Of a stretch of DNA of 64,000 nucleotides, positions 9,084-17,969 are shown piece by piece. Source of the DNA: Cupriavidus pampae. Its GTDB lineage: Bacteria > Pseudomonadota > Gammaproteobacteria > Burkholderiales > Burkholderiaceae. Every line of letters starts with the position of its first letter. The stretch's first letter is position 1. The translations under genes were made by a program, and so were the position numbers. The notes below the pieces were generated by a model. That model had not been told where the DNA came from and did not search any database. It saw nothing but the letters and a program-made list of their open reading frames with translations. Location of the stretch: positions 1 through 64,000 of the forward strand of contig NZ_CAJZAG010000002.1 of NCBI RefSeq assembly GCF_914271485.1, written 5' to 3'.

Positions 9084-10505
9084 TCAGTGCTCATGCAATA
9101 CCGCATTGAGTTCTTTCACTGCCGCGGCAGCTTCCTGCGGCGTCGCGAAATTGGCGAAGCCCATTAGCAAACCACCTTGCGGCGCCGCGCGCATTCTCCA
9201 ATGACTCAGGGGCTGGACAGCTAGCCCCCGGGAGGCCGCGGCGCCGGCAATCAGAAGGTCGTTCTGCCGCGTGGTCAGATGCGCCAGAACGTGGATACCT
9301 CCAGCCTGTGGCTGAACTTGCAGTCGGTCCCCGCTGATCTGGGTCAATGCGTCGACCAGATGATCTCTGCGTTCCGCGTAAAGGGAGCGCATTTTATGCA
9401 GGTGCCTGGAGAAATGTCCTTGCTCCATGAAATCCGCGATCGTCGCCTGAGGAAAGATCGAGCCGGGGCCGGGAAAGATCTCTACGGCATCTCTGAACCT
9501 GCCAACTTGACTCGCGGGTACGACCAGATATGCGATGCGTAATCCAGGGAACAACACCTTGCTGAAAGTGCCGGTGTAGAGCACGCGGCCGTCGCGATCG
9601 AGGCTCTTCAGCGCGGGCAACGGGCGGCCCATGTAGCGAAATTCGCTGTCATAGTCGTCCTCGATGATCCATCCATTGCTGCGGACCGCCCAATCCAGTA
9701 ATTCCAGCCTTCGCGGTAATGACAGCGCCATGCCCATGGGGCTTTGATGCGTGGGGGTGACCACAGCGAAGCGTGCGTGCCTGGCCTGTCGGAGGCCCTC
9801 GCTGACCTTCAGTCCTTCTTCATCGACCGGCACTGGCATCAGCCGCACGCCAGCATGCTCCAGAAACTGACGCGCCAGCATGTACCCCGGATCCTCATAC
9901 CAGCCGACGTCACCAGGCTGCAGGAGTGCGCGGCAGACGAGTTCAAGCGCGCCTCGGTAACCCGCGGTGACGAACACCTGCTCATGGGTGCATGTGATGC
10001 CGCGGGAAATGCCAAGGTACGTCGCAATGGCCCGTCGCAGCGGCTCATACCCAGCCGGATTGGGATAGGTCATGGCGATCGTCTCCAAGGTACGCAGAGT
10101 ACGACCCGCCATGCGTGCCCACGTCTTCCTGGGGAACGCATCCAGAGCGGGCAGCCCGAGTTGAAAAGGCAGGGCCTCTCCAACGGAGTTCGCAAGCCGG
10201 GACGCATCTGCGTCAGGGCAACTCGCTTTGGCGCTGGGGGACTCGTTCAACTTCACGAGCCGCGGAGAAACCACGGTGCCAGCGGCACCGCGCGCGATGA
10301 AATAGCCTTCGCTGACCAGCATCTGGTACGCCATCTCCACGGTGCCGCACGCGAGGCTCAACTCACTCGCCAGGCTGCGCACGGACGGCACTCGATCGCC
10401 TGGCTGGAGCTTACCTCCTTCGATGGCCTCTCTGTAGCGTTGATATAGCTGGAGGTAGATCGGCGCACCTTGGCCTCGGTGCAGATTCAGGTCGTGCAGG
10501 TCCAT
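9084..10505 (-). CDS. MocR/PdxR-type GntR regulator with aminotransferase domain
   Basis: A 473-residue regulator with a GntR winged helix (residues about 15-80, DRVPSVRSLASELSLACGTVEMAYQ) and an aminotransferase-like domain (about 110-465). The PLP-binding lysine is K316 in TGTFSKVLFPGL; the PLP-nitrogen aspartate lies in IEDDYDSEFRY (about 284). It is transcribed divergently from an AhpD-like gene with 120 bp between the start codons, an arrangement often seen for MocR proteins and their targets. The intergenic region carries partly repeated CAGTG- and GTCC-containing elements that could be binding sites, but I could not define a clean repeat. It is a paralogue of the MocR gene at 1063-2496. 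Confidence 0.9.
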   Translation of the reverse strand: MDLHDLNLHRGQGAPIYLQLYQRYREAIEGGKLQPGDRVPSVRSLASELSLACGTVEMAYQMLVSEGYFIARGAAGTVVSPRLVKLNESPSAKASCPDADASRLANSVGEALPFQLGLPALDAFPRKTWARMAGRTLRTLETIAMTYPNPAGYEPLRRAIATYLGISRGITCTHEQVFVTAGYRGALELVCRALLQPGDVGWYEDPGYMLARQFLEHAGVRLMPVPVDEEGLKVSEGLRQARHARFAVVTPTHQSPMGMALSLPRRLELLDWAVRSNGWIIEDDYDSEFRYMGRPLPALKSLDRDGRVLYTGTFSKVLFPGLRIAYLVVPASQVGRFRDAVEIFPGPGSIFPQATIADFMEQGHFSRHLHKMRSLYAERRDHLVDALTQISGDRLQVQPQAGGIHVLAHLTTRQNDLLIAGAAASRGLAVQPLSHWRMRAAPQGGLLMGFANFATPQEAAAAVKELNAVLHEH

Positions 10506-10625
10506 GAGTAATGTCCCACTGATTCATTCAATTCTTGCACCTGTCCTGTGAGTCATGACTCCGCCAAGATCAGGTCCAGTGCGAAAGCGAAAAACTCACG
10601 GTCCAACCTTCTTCGGAGATCTTTC

Positions 10626-11060
10626 ATGAGTACACCTAAACGTCTGCCCTACAGTACCCTCTCGCCCGAAGCCTATCGGGGCTTCGGCGCCACGAAGGCG
10701 GCGCTGGAGAAAAGCACCCTCGGCAAGCAGTTGCTCGAGCTGGTCTGGCTGCGCATGTCGCAGATCAACGGTTGCGCCTTCTGTCTGGAGCTGCATGCAA
10801 AGGCGCTTCGAACAGGTGGCATGCCGGATGCCAAGCTCGATAGCCTCGCCGGATGGCGTGTATCGGAGCATTTCACCGAACGCGAACGCACTGCGCTGGC
10901 GTGGACGGACGCGTTGACGCGTGTCGACCAGACCAATGCGCCCGACGAAGATTTCAATCCCCTCGCGCAACACTTCAGCGACGTCGAGATCTCGGATCTC
11001 ACGTTCGGCATCGCATTGATGAGCGCGTTCAATCGTCTGGCAGTGGGGATGCGTCAATAG
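10626..11060 (+). CDS. Carboxymuconolactone decarboxylase-family (AhpD-like) protein
   Basis: A 144-residue all-helical AhpD-like protein. The ATG at 10626 is chosen because it has a GGAGA sequence 8 bp upstream and starts the conserved domain; a longer frame exists from 10548. The redox motif CAFC, followed by a histidine three residues on (CAFCLELH), matches the catalytic CxxC and His of alkylhydroperoxidase D-like proteins. Such proteins reduce peroxides or carry thiol-disulfide exchange. The divergent MocR gene is a likely regulator. It converges with an Rrf2 gene, with only 23 bp between the stop codons. Confidence 0.88.
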   Translation: MSTPKRLPYSTLSPEAYRGFGATKAALEKSTLGKQLLELVWLRMSQINGCAFCLELHAKALRTGGMPDAKLDSLAGWRVSEHFTERERTALAWTDALTRVDQTNAPDEDFNPLAQHFSDVEISDLTFGIALMSAFNRLAVGMRQ

Positions 11061-11083
11061 GCCGCGCCCTGGTGGGGGCTCAT

Positions 11084-11644
11084 TCAATCGCTCTCACGTG
11101 TTGTTGCGCGAGAGCGAACCCCGACCATGCGTGCATCTTCACGGGCCGTCTGGCGCTCGGCGAACCAGATCTGCGCTTGATTCATAAAGCCCGAGGGCAT
11201 GCCTTTGCCGAGGACCCCTGCGGAGAGCGAGGCGAGGGTTGTTTTTGCCAACTCCTCTCGCAACACTTTCTCGGCGTTCAGCATCACAGCGTGAATGCCA
11301 CAGACCCCTCGGTTCGCCCACTTAGGGGGCGAGGTGCCAAAGAGCGCGCATCGGCCCCTGACCTCCTGACAATCGAACAATGCCTTTGGACCTTCAACCG
11401 CATCCACGACATCGAGGACGCTGATGTCCTCGGCGGGCCGGGCAAGACGGTATCCACCGCGAATCCCGCCGCTTGCCTCGACGATTCCGGCCTTCTCGAG
11501 CTTCGGGAAGATCTTCGCTACGAATGATGGCGGTACGCCTTGCATGTCCGCCAGGTCCCGACTGCTTGGCCGCTGCTCCAACGGGGCAACGAGCCAGAGA
11601 AGGCAATGCAGGGCGTACTCAACGCCGGTGCCGATGTAGGCCAT
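11084..11644 (-). CDS. Rrf2 family transcriptional regulator
   Basis: A 186-residue Rrf2 protein with the N-terminal winged helix AYIGTGVEYALHCLLWL, SSRDLADMQGVPPSFVAKIF and wing IRGGYRLARP. It keeps the same two-Cys signature as the paralogue at 443-958 (RGRCALFG and GVCGIH), which suggests a shared thiol- or metal-based sensing mode; an extra Cys occurs in LFDCQEV. It is divergent from the azoreductase gene with 122 bp between, so it is the obvious candidate repressor of that gene. Three CATAAC-type repeats overlap its own start codon. Confidence 0.9.
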   Translation of the reverse strand: MAYIGTGVEYALHCLLWLVAPLEQRPSSRDLADMQGVPPSFVAKIFPKLEKAGIVEASGGIRGGYRLARPAEDISVLDVVDAVEGPKALFDCQEVRGRCALFGTSPPKWANRGVCGIHAVMLNAEKVLREELAKTTLASLSAGVLGKGMPSGFMNQAQIWFAERQTAREDARMVGVRSRATTRESD

Positions 11645-11675
11645 AACACGAACAGTTCCATAACGTCATAACACG
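11642..11675. promoter_or_regulatory. CATAACACG direct repeats between rrf2 and azoR
   Basis: CATAACACG occurs at 11642-11650 and 11667-11675, with a shortened CATAACG at 11659-11665. The first copy includes the Rrf2 start codon. A TATAAG hexamer follows at 11681-11686. Position and repetition suggest an operator for the Rrf2 protein controlling itself and the divergent azoreductase. Confidence 0.45.
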
Positions 11676-11766
11676 GACTCTATAAGGGTGCGTTACAGAT
11701 TGCAAGCGGCGTTTCTGGCAGGGGGGCACCCCCGAGATCGCCGAACAACACGACAAAGGAGTTGCC

Positions 11767-12396
11767 ATGAAAATTCTGCATATCGACTGCAGCCCAAGAG
11801 AGAACTCACAAAGCAGGAAGCTATCCGCCGAGATCGTGGCGCGGTTGCTGAAAGATCACCCCAATGCATCCGTCACCCACTGCGACTTGGGGAGGAATCC
11901 GCTGCCGCACGCGGAGGCCGACTATGCGGAGACCTTATCCGCGCCACGCGCCCTGACACCAGAGCTCGCGAGTGCCGCCACGACGCTGTCCGAGCGGCTT
12001 ATCAGAGAGGTCGAAGCGGCAGACACGCTCGTCATCGGCACCCCGATGAACAACTTCACGGTGCCTTCGGTCCTGAAGGCGTGGATCGATCAGATCCTGC
12101 GTGTAGGGCGGACGATCGGGATCGTCCCAAGCGGCGAGAAGGTGGGTCTGCTCGAGGATAAGCCCGTCTATATCGGCATCGCATCCGGTGGTGTGTTTAC
12201 AGGAGAGTGTGCGAAGCAACCGGATTTCCTGACGCCATACCTGCGTGCGGCACTCGGTTGCATAGGGTTGAAGTCACTACAGTTTTTCCCATTGCAAGCG
12301 ACTGCATTTCTGGATAGCGAAAAGTTGGAAGCGGATCGCGGTGTCTTGGTCGCATCGATCGACACAACGATCTTTCCTTTCAAAGAGCGAGCATGA
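11767..12396 (+). CDS. azoR: FMN-dependent NADH-azoreductase
   Basis: A 209-residue flavodoxin-fold protein of the AzoR family. The FMN phosphate loop is SPRENSQSRKLS (residues 9-20) and the isoalloxazine-binding motif is PMNNFTVPSVLKAWID (93-108), followed by RVGRTIG. AzoR reduces azo compounds and quinones with NADH through FMN and protects against electrophilic quinone stress. Its stop codon overlaps the start of the next gene by 4 bp (ATGA), so the two are translationally coupled. The divergent Rrf2 gene and the repeats between them point to redox or electrophile control. A GGAG sequence lies 8 bp before the ATG. Confidence 0.92.
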   Translation: MKILHIDCSPRENSQSRKLSAEIVARLLKDHPNASVTHCDLGRNPLPHAEADYAETLSAPRALTPELASAATTLSERLIREVEAADTLVIGTPMNNFTVPSVLKAWIDQILRVGRTIGIVPSGEKVGLLEDKPVYIGIASGGVFTGECAKQPDFLTPYLRAALGCIGLKSLQFFPLQATAFLDSEKLEADRGVLVASIDTTIFPFKERA

Positions 12397-13646
12397 TCAG
12401 GCGGCGTGTTGACATCGTAGGCGGGGGCCTCGCGGGTCTACTCGCGGCGATCGAGCTAGCCAGACAGAACGTGGAAGTCGCGGTCTGGGAAGCCGCGGGC
12501 GAGTTCGGTGGGCGAGCCAGGACGAGGAACGTCGACGGATTCCTGTTCAATCGGGGCCCGCATGCGTTGTACTGCCAGGGCGCATTGAAGCGCGAGCTCG
12601 ACCGCCTGGGAATCCGCTATTCCGGCGGACGTTCGCTAACTGGTCCTCGAAAGGCCATGGCGGGCGGAAAACTTCATGATCTACCGACTGCATTCGGCTC
12701 GATCATGAAGACCTCACTTCTCGGTATTCGAGAGAAGTTCGACTACGCGTTGGTAGTCAAATCGGTTATGGATGGCGCCGTGGGCGTCGGCTCCTTTGCC
12801 GATTGGCTGGACGCGGGTCGGTTGACGCCAATGGTTCGCGCCACGGTAGAAGCGGTGGCGCGACTATCTAGCTATGTCAACGCACCGGACACGGTATCCG
12901 CCAACGCGCTGCTGGACCAGATCCGTCTGGCATCTGGTGGAACCATGTATCTCGATGGGGGGTGGATAACGCTGGTGAACGGGCTAGTCGAGACCGCGCG
13001 AGACATGGGGGTCACCCTCCGGGAGAGGGCGGCGGTCAAGGAGGTCGGCTACGCTGATGAACGCCTGGAGATCGCCTTCGGTGACGGCGAGAGGCGGTTC
13101 ACCGATGCGGTGATTCTGGCGGTGGGTCCACGAGAGGCAGCGATGCTGGTCCCGGAAATCTTGGCATTGCAGGATGAGGCGAGGGAAGCGTGCGCGGCGC
13201 GTGCGAACACGCTCGATCTTGGATTAAGCCGGATGCCGCAAGGCGCCAGCGATTTTGCCCTTGGTATCGACACGCCGTACTACCTTTCTGTGCATTCCGG
13301 TTCGGCAAAACTGGCGCCGCAAGGTGGGGCGCTCGTTCACATCGCCAGGTACCTGAAAATCGATGAAGAACCATCGGCCAACGCGGTTGAAGAGCTGGAA
13401 GCCGTCGCCGATCTCGTCATGCCGGGTTGGCGCGAACTGGAGGTGACGCGACAGAAACTGCGCGGCATGGTGGTGTCAAATGCGTTGCCGCGATTCGACC
13501 GCCCTCGTGCGGACGTCAAGGTACCGGGTGCCGCTGGCCTGTTCGTCGCGGGAGATTGGGTGGGTAGCGAGGGCATGATCGCCGACGCCGCGGCCGCTAG
13601 CGCCATCAAAGCAGCGCAAGAAGCCGCACGGTGGCTCTTTCGATAG
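12393..13646 (+). CDS. FAD-dependent oxidoreductase (amine oxidase / phytoene desaturase-like)
   Basis: A 417-residue flavoprotein. Residues 5-40 are a Rossmann dinucleotide-binding motif (DIVGGGLAGLLAAIELAR followed by VWEAAGEFGGRAR), the signature of the amine oxidase, protoporphyrinogen oxidase and phytoene desaturase superfamily. A second FAD-contact motif near the C-terminus reads LFVAGDWVGSEGMIADAA (about 380-400). The substrate is unknown. It is coupled to azoR by a 4-bp overlap, so the two probably act on related redox compounds and share the Rrf2-type control. Confidence 0.85.
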   Translation: MIRRRVDIVGGGLAGLLAAIELARQNVEVAVWEAAGEFGGRARTRNVDGFLFNRGPHALYCQGALKRELDRLGIRYSGGRSLTGPRKAMAGGKLHDLPTAFGSIMKTSLLGIREKFDYALVVKSVMDGAVGVGSFADWLDAGRLTPMVRATVEAVARLSSYVNAPDTVSANALLDQIRLASGGTMYLDGGWITLVNGLVETARDMGVTLRERAAVKEVGYADERLEIAFGDGERRFTDAVILAVGPREAAMLVPEILALQDEAREACAARANTLDLGLSRMPQGASDFALGIDTPYYLSVHSGSAKLAPQGGALVHIARYLKIDEEPSANAVEELEAVADLVMPGWRELEVTRQKLRGMVVSNALPRFDRPRADVKVPGAAGLFVAGDWVGSEGMIADAAAASAIKAAQEAARWLFR

Positions 13647-13862
13647 GTCACGGTGTTTATATCGTGGAATGGTCGTTCCGTATAGCCACCTGCAATTCTT
13701 GGACTAATCCAATTTCTATATCTTGGCTCTAAACACGTCGCTAATCGCACTGTAGGATAAATGCGTAGACCGGGACAAGTACGCGTGGATAGGTATGCGC
13801 TTTATCGCAGCGCGCGGAAGCAAAAAATACCCGCAATTTCGACGTAACAGGGACATTATAGA
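13647..13862. other. Intergenic region before fliD, relatively AT-rich
   Basis: 216 bp without a gene. It contains two TCTTGG motifs (13697-13708 and 13721-13732), matching those before the first Rrf2 gene. TAAA at 13730-13733 and TAGGATAA at 13752-13759 loosely recall sigma-28 elements, but the spacing is about 4 bp too long for the consensus. No confident promoter call. Confidence 0.4.
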
Positions 13863-15311
13863 ATGGTAGCCATTTCAAATATAGGGGTAGGCTCTGGCCT
13901 CGATCTGAAGGATCTTCTGGAAAAGATTGAAGCGAACGAAGCGGCGGCGTTAAAACCAATCGCTGCCGAGCTAGAGAAAACCAACAGCAAATTCTCCGCT
14001 TTCGGGATCATCCAGAATCTCCTCGACGCCTTTCAGGCCACGGCGCAAAACCTGGCCAATCCGAAGACGCTCCAGACGGTGAAGGCATCCATCGCGAACA
14101 GCTCGGTCTTGAGCGCTGTTGCCGGGCCGGATGCCGTGCGTGGAAGTTATGCGATCAACGTTACGAAGCTGGCCGCAGCACAATCGCTCGTGTCGAAGCA
14201 GGTTGCCGATCAAAAGGCGACGATCAGCGGCGGAACGATCACCATCGATTTTGGTGCGGACCTGGCGACGGGCGGCACTCCCACCAGCACCAAGACCATC
14301 TCGCTCGGCAGCGATAGCTCGCTGCAGGGGATCCGTGATGCCATCAACAAGGCGGACGTTGGCGTCACGGCGAGCATCGTCAACGATGGCAGCAACACGC
14401 CGTATCGCCTTGTTCTGACATCGTCGGCGACGGGTACCAAGTCCCAGATGCGTATCAGTGCCAGCGATGCGAATGTTGCAGGTGTCGTGGGTTTCGATCC
14501 TTCGCTGACAACGCAGCCGAGCGGGATGGAAGAGAAGGTCAGGGCATCCGATGCGATGCTCGACATCAACGGAACCGCGATCACAAGTCAGAGCAACGTG
14601 CTGACCGATGCGATCCAGGGCGTCACACTGACCTTATCGCAATTGGGTACCACATCCATGTCGGTGACCCAGGATGATGCCGCAATAGAGAGTGCGGTGC
14701 AGTCGTTCGTATCCGCCTACAACGCACTCCTGACAAAAGCATCCGAGCTGACCGCCTTCAGTACCGAAGGTGTAAAGCTGGGTGACAAATCTTCCTCGCA
14801 GCCTTTGAATGGCGACAGCACCATGCGGGACATCCAGACGAGCCTTCGCAAGATGCTGTCTGGTCTGTTTCCAGACGGGAAAAACGGCAATGTGTCGCTG
14901 ACCGACTTCGGTATCACGTTCAACATGAACAATTCGGGTTCCGGGCAGAATTTTGGAAAACTGAGTATCGACGATAAGAAGCTGGATGCAGCCATCAGTG
15001 GCAATGGAATCAAGGGAATGTCCGCGTTGTTCAGCGGCGTTACGGAAGGTGGCGGACTTGGAAATGCGATATCAAGTTATGTCAAACGCATCGAGGACAC
15101 AAACGGCTCGCTGAAGGTTGCTCAGGATGGTCTCACCAGGAAAATCAAGGACCTGAACGATAGCGGGGAGGCGATGCAGCAGCGTATCGACGACACGATC
15201 CAGCGATATCAAACTCAGTTCACGAATCTGGACCTGATCGTTGCCCGCATGAAGCAAACGACGAGCTATCTCCAGCAGCAGTTTGCCGCCATGAATAATG
15301 GCAAATCGTAA
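13863..15311 (+). CDS. fliD: Flagellar hook-associated protein 2 (filament cap)
   Basis: A 482-residue FliD, forming the pentameric cap that folds flagellin at the filament tip. The N-terminal domain (ISNIGVGSGLDLKDLLEKIE, about 1-105) and C-terminal domain (about 235-475), ending in a helical coiled-coil segment (TQFTNLDLIVARMKQTTSYLQQQF), are in the canonical order. The middle carries Ig-like variable regions rich in Ser, Thr and Gly. The start follows a GGGA element with rather long spacing. No flagellin or hook genes lie nearby, so this fliD-fliT pair is separated from the main flagellar loci or forms a second set. The neighbours are metabolic genes. Confidence 0.93.
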   Translation: MVAISNIGVGSGLDLKDLLEKIEANEAAALKPIAAELEKTNSKFSAFGIIQNLLDAFQATAQNLANPKTLQTVKASIANSSVLSAVAGPDAVRGSYAINVTKLAAAQSLVSKQVADQKATISGGTITIDFGADLATGGTPTSTKTISLGSDSSLQGIRDAINKADVGVTASIVNDGSNTPYRLVLTSSATGTKSQMRISASDANVAGVVGFDPSLTTQPSGMEEKVRASDAMLDINGTAITSQSNVLTDAIQGVTLTLSQLGTTSMSVTQDDAAIESAVQSFVSAYNALLTKASELTAFSTEGVKLGDKSSSQPLNGDSTMRDIQTSLRKMLSGLFPDGKNGNVSLTDFGITFNMNNSGSGQNFGKLSIDDKKLDAAISGNGIKGMSALFSGVTEGGGLGNAISSYVKRIEDTNGSLKVAQDGLTRKIKDLNDSGEAMQQRIDDTIQRYQTQFTNLDLIVARMKQTTSYLQQQFAAMNNGKS

Positions 15312-15615
15312 TATGTCGAACGTCGTTATGAGTTTCGAAAAATTGGAGCGCATTCTGAAACGAATGTTGCACGCCACTCGATCGCAGCAGTGGGACGCGC
15401 TCGAGCCGCTGCGACATCGCTACGCGCAAGAAGAAGCGCAACTCAAATTGCATGCCAATGAGCCGCCGGCTGACGACGCTGAGCGCGTGCAGCGCTCGGA
15501 GTTGCTAGCGCGTATTTTCGAACTGGATTCGCAAGTTCAGGGACTGGCGACACAGCGCCTTGCGATTCTTGACACAGCGCTAAGGAGTGCGGGCGTAGCT
15601 CTGCCTAAGTCGTGA
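15298..15615 (+). CDS. fliT: FliT-like flagellar export chaperone
   Basis: A 105-residue mostly helical protein that overlaps the end of fliD by 14 bp if the ATG at 15298 is used; an ATG at 15313, just past the fliD stop, is equally plausible. Position directly after fliD, small size and heptad-like helices (FEKLERILKRMLHATR and LARIFELDSQVQGLATQR) fit FliT, which binds FliD as export chaperone. FliT sequences diverge strongly, so the call rests mainly on context. Confidence 0.65.
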   Translation: MANRNMSNVVMSFEKLERILKRMLHATRSQQWDALEPLRHRYAQEEAQLKLHANEPPADDAERVQRSELLARIFELDSQVQGLATQRLAILDTALRSAGVALPKS

Positions 15616-15627
15616 TATGCGATGCCA

Positions 15628-15650
15628 GTTGATAAGTCACCCTTATCAAC
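15628..15650. promoter_or_regulatory. Inverted repeat upstream of formate dehydrogenase
   Basis: GTTGATAAG at 15628-15636 and CTTATCAAC at 15642-15650 form a perfect 9-bp inverted repeat with a 5-nt centre. GATGC at 15621-15625 and GCATC at 15651-15655 extend the dyad, with a 2-nt bulge on the left. No U-tract follows, so an operator is likelier than a terminator. A LysR-type site for the regulator encoded downstream is one reading. The TTGAT and ATCAA ends are too far apart for an FNR box. Confidence 0.5.
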
Positions 15651-15769
15651 GCATCGAATCAAACGATTGGCAAGAGTCATAGGCGATGTACCACCATGCA
15701 ACGCAAGCGGATCGATGTATGCACTTTGTATGACGTCATCCGCTTCACCATCCATAACAAGGAGACAGC

Positions 15770-16972
15770 ATGGCAAAGATCGTTTGTGTGCTCTATGACG
15801 ACCCCGTAACCGGATATCCCAAGACGTATGCGCGCGATGACCTGCCGCATCTGGAGCGTTATCCCGACGGACAGACGCTACCCACGCCGCGCTACATCGA
15901 CTTCGTCCCGGGCACGTTGCTCGGCAGCGTTTCCGGGGAGCTGGGGCTGCGCAAGTATCTCGAGGGGAATGGGCACCAGCTCGTGGTCACATCGAGCAAG
16001 GATGGTGCGAACAGCGTGCTGGACCGCGAGCTGCACGACGCGGAGATTGTCATCTCGCAGCCGTTCTGGCCCGCCTATATGACCGCGGAGCGCATCGCCA
16101 GGGCGCCCAAGCTGAAGATGATCGTCACCGCCGGTATCGGGTCGGACCATACCGACCTCCAGGCCGCGATGGAGCGTGGCATTACGGTGGCCGAGGTGAC
16201 CTACTGCAACAGCAACAGCGTTGCCGAGCACGTGCTCATGATGATCCTCGGGCTCGTTCGCAACTACATCCCGTCGTACAACTGGGTGATGAAGGGCGGC
16301 TGGAACATCGCCGATTGCGTGGCGCGCTCCTACGATCTGGAAGGCATGCAGGTGGGCACGGTCGCAGCCGGCCGGATTGGCCTTCGCGTGTTGCGCTTGC
16401 TCAAGCCGTTTGGCGTCGGGTTGCACTATATGGATCGGCACCGTTTGCCTGAATCGGTCGAGCAGGAGCTGAACCTCACCCACCACACGAACCTCGCGAG
16501 CCTGTCGAAGGTCTGCGATGTGGTGACCCTCAATTGCCCGCTGCATCCCGAAACCGAGCACATGATCAATGCCGACACGCTGAAGGGCTTCAAGCGTGGC
16601 GCTTACCTCATCAACACGGCGCGCGGCAAGCTGTGCGACCGCGACGCGATCGCCGCGGCGCTGGAGAGCGGACAACTGGCAGGCTATGCCGGCGACGTGT
16701 GGTTCCCGCAACCGGCGCCGGCGGACCATCCGTGGCGTTCCATGCCGCACCATGGCATGACGCCGCACATCTCGGGCACCAGCCTGTCGGCGCAAGCGCG
16801 TTACGCGGCAGGCACGCGCGAAATTCTCGAGTGCTATTTCGAAGGACGCCCGATTCGCAATGAGTACCTGATCGTGCAAAAGGGCGAACTGGCAGGCGTC
16901 GGCGCGCACTCGTACAGCGCCGGCAATGCCACCAAGGGATCGGAGGAAGCCGCGCGATACAAGAAGCAATAG
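15770..16972 (+). CDS. fdh: NAD-dependent formate dehydrogenase (metal-independent)
   Basis: A 400-residue D-2-hydroxyacid dehydrogenase-family enzyme that oxidises formate to CO2 with NAD+ and needs no metal. Active-site residues of the well-studied Pseudomonas sp. 101 enzyme are present at an offset of one: Ile123-Gly124, Asn147 (CNSNS), Arg285 (NTARGK), Gln314 (VWFPQ) and His333 (TPHISGT). The NAD-binding turn is TVAAGRIG, with Asp222 as the residue giving NAD over NADP preference. The ATG has an AAGGAGA ribosome site. A dyad lies about 120 bp upstream and a convergent LysR gene lies downstream. It supplies NADH from formate or detoxifies formate. Confidence 0.95.
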   Translation: MAKIVCVLYDDPVTGYPKTYARDDLPHLERYPDGQTLPTPRYIDFVPGTLLGSVSGELGLRKYLEGNGHQLVVTSSKDGANSVLDRELHDAEIVISQPFWPAYMTAERIARAPKLKMIVTAGIGSDHTDLQAAMERGITVAEVTYCNSNSVAEHVLMMILGLVRNYIPSYNWVMKGGWNIADCVARSYDLEGMQVGTVAAGRIGLRVLRLLKPFGVGLHYMDRHRLPESVEQELNLTHHTNLASLSKVCDVVTLNCPLHPETEHMINADTLKGFKRGAYLINTARGKLCDRDAIAAALESGQLAGYAGDVWFPQPAPADHPWRSMPHHGMTPHISGTSLSAQARYAAGTREILECYFEGRPIRNEYLIVQKGELAGVGAHSYSAGNATKGSEEAARYKKQ

Positions 16973-17060
16973 GCGCGCTGGGCATTGGTCCGCGTGCGTA
17001 GATAGATGGTGGCGCTGCTGATCCAATGAGGTCTGCAGCGCGATCCCGTCACGCGCGCCT

Positions 17061-17969
17061 TCAGGCCATGAGGTTATCGACCGAACGCTGAATATCGAGC
17101 TCGCGGAAGCTCCGCATGGCCGCGCTCATGATGGGTCCCGCTGGATGCTGATCGCGGTAGACCAACCCGATCTGCCGCTCCAGGCGCGGAGACATGGGAA
17201 TGGAATGCAGGCGTTCCGAAACTTCGGTCAGGCACAACACGCTGTGCGGCAGGATGCTGAACAGCCCGGCACGCCTGACGTGCGCATACAGCGCGGTCAT
17301 CGAGTCGGTCTCGACCAGCGGCGTCGCCATGGCGCCGGCCGCCGCAAAGGCCATGTCGATACCGCGCCGGCATTGCAGCGAGCCGGTGAACAAGCACAGG
17401 GGTAGTTTTGCGGCATCCCCCCAGGAGATGGAAGTCGCACCATCGAACATGCTCGCATCGGTGGCTACCAACACGTATCGCTCCTGGAAGATGGGCAAGG
17501 TCAAAAAGCCACCAAGACGCTCGTCGTCGAGGTAGCTGATACCGATATCCAGTTCGAAATTGCCGATCTTGCGCAGAATCTCGGCGGCCGACAGCGTGTA
17601 CACCTCATGCCGCATCCGCGGATAGCGCGACAGACAGCTCTGCGTCAGCATTGGGACCAGCGGCAACGACGCCGGAATCGCGCCCATGCGCAGCACCCCG
17701 GCCGGGTCCTCATGATTCGTACGGACGTCCTGCCGCAGGTTTTCGCAATCCGCGAGCACGCGTCTGGCCCAGACCAGTACGCGTTCGCCATCCTCGGTGA
17801 AGCCTTCGAAACGATGCCCACGCTGGACAATGACAATGCCCAGTTCTTCCTCGATGCTGCGCAGCGCCCCGGACAATGCCGGCTGGGACACGTTGCAGGC
17901 TGCCGCCGCACGTCCGAAATGCCGCTCCTTCGCCAGCGCCACCATGTACGTCAGTTGCCGCATAAACAT
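17061..17969 (-). CDS. LysR family transcriptional regulator
   Basis: A 302-residue LTTR with N-terminal helix-turn-helix (HFGRAAAACNVSQPALSGALRSIEEELG, residues about 17-45) and a C-terminal type 2 periplasmic-binding effector domain (about 92-295). The ATG at 17969 has a GGAGGAG ribosome site. It is convergent with the formate dehydrogenase gene, 88 bp away. LysR proteins control formate dehydrogenase operons in Cupriavidus (FdsR), so control of fdh is a reasonable guess, but usually the gene would be divergent, so the link is only contextual. Confidence 0.9.
   Translation of the reverse strand: MFMRQLTYMVALAKERHFGRAAAACNVSQPALSGALRSIEEELGIVIVQRGHRFEGFTEDGERVLVWARRVLADCENLRQDVRTNHEDPAGVLRMGAIPASLPLVPMLTQSCLSRYPRMRHEVYTLSAAEILRKIGNFELDIGISYLDDERLGGFLTLPIFQERYVLVATDASMFDGATSISWGDAAKLPLCLFTGSLQCRRGIDMAFAAAGAMATPLVETDSMTALYAHVRRAGLFSILPHSVLCLTEVSERLHSIPMSPRLERQIGLVYRDQHPAGPIMSAAMRSFRELDIQRSVDNLMA

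Noticed and set aside
13730..13759. Sigma-28 promoter before fliD
   Set aside because: TAAA and TAGGATAA are 19 bases apart rather than about 15, and the second element is only a partial match.
15628..15650. Dyad upstream of fdh as an FNR box
   Set aside because: TTGAT and ATCAA are 11 bases apart instead of 4, so FNR spacing does not fit.
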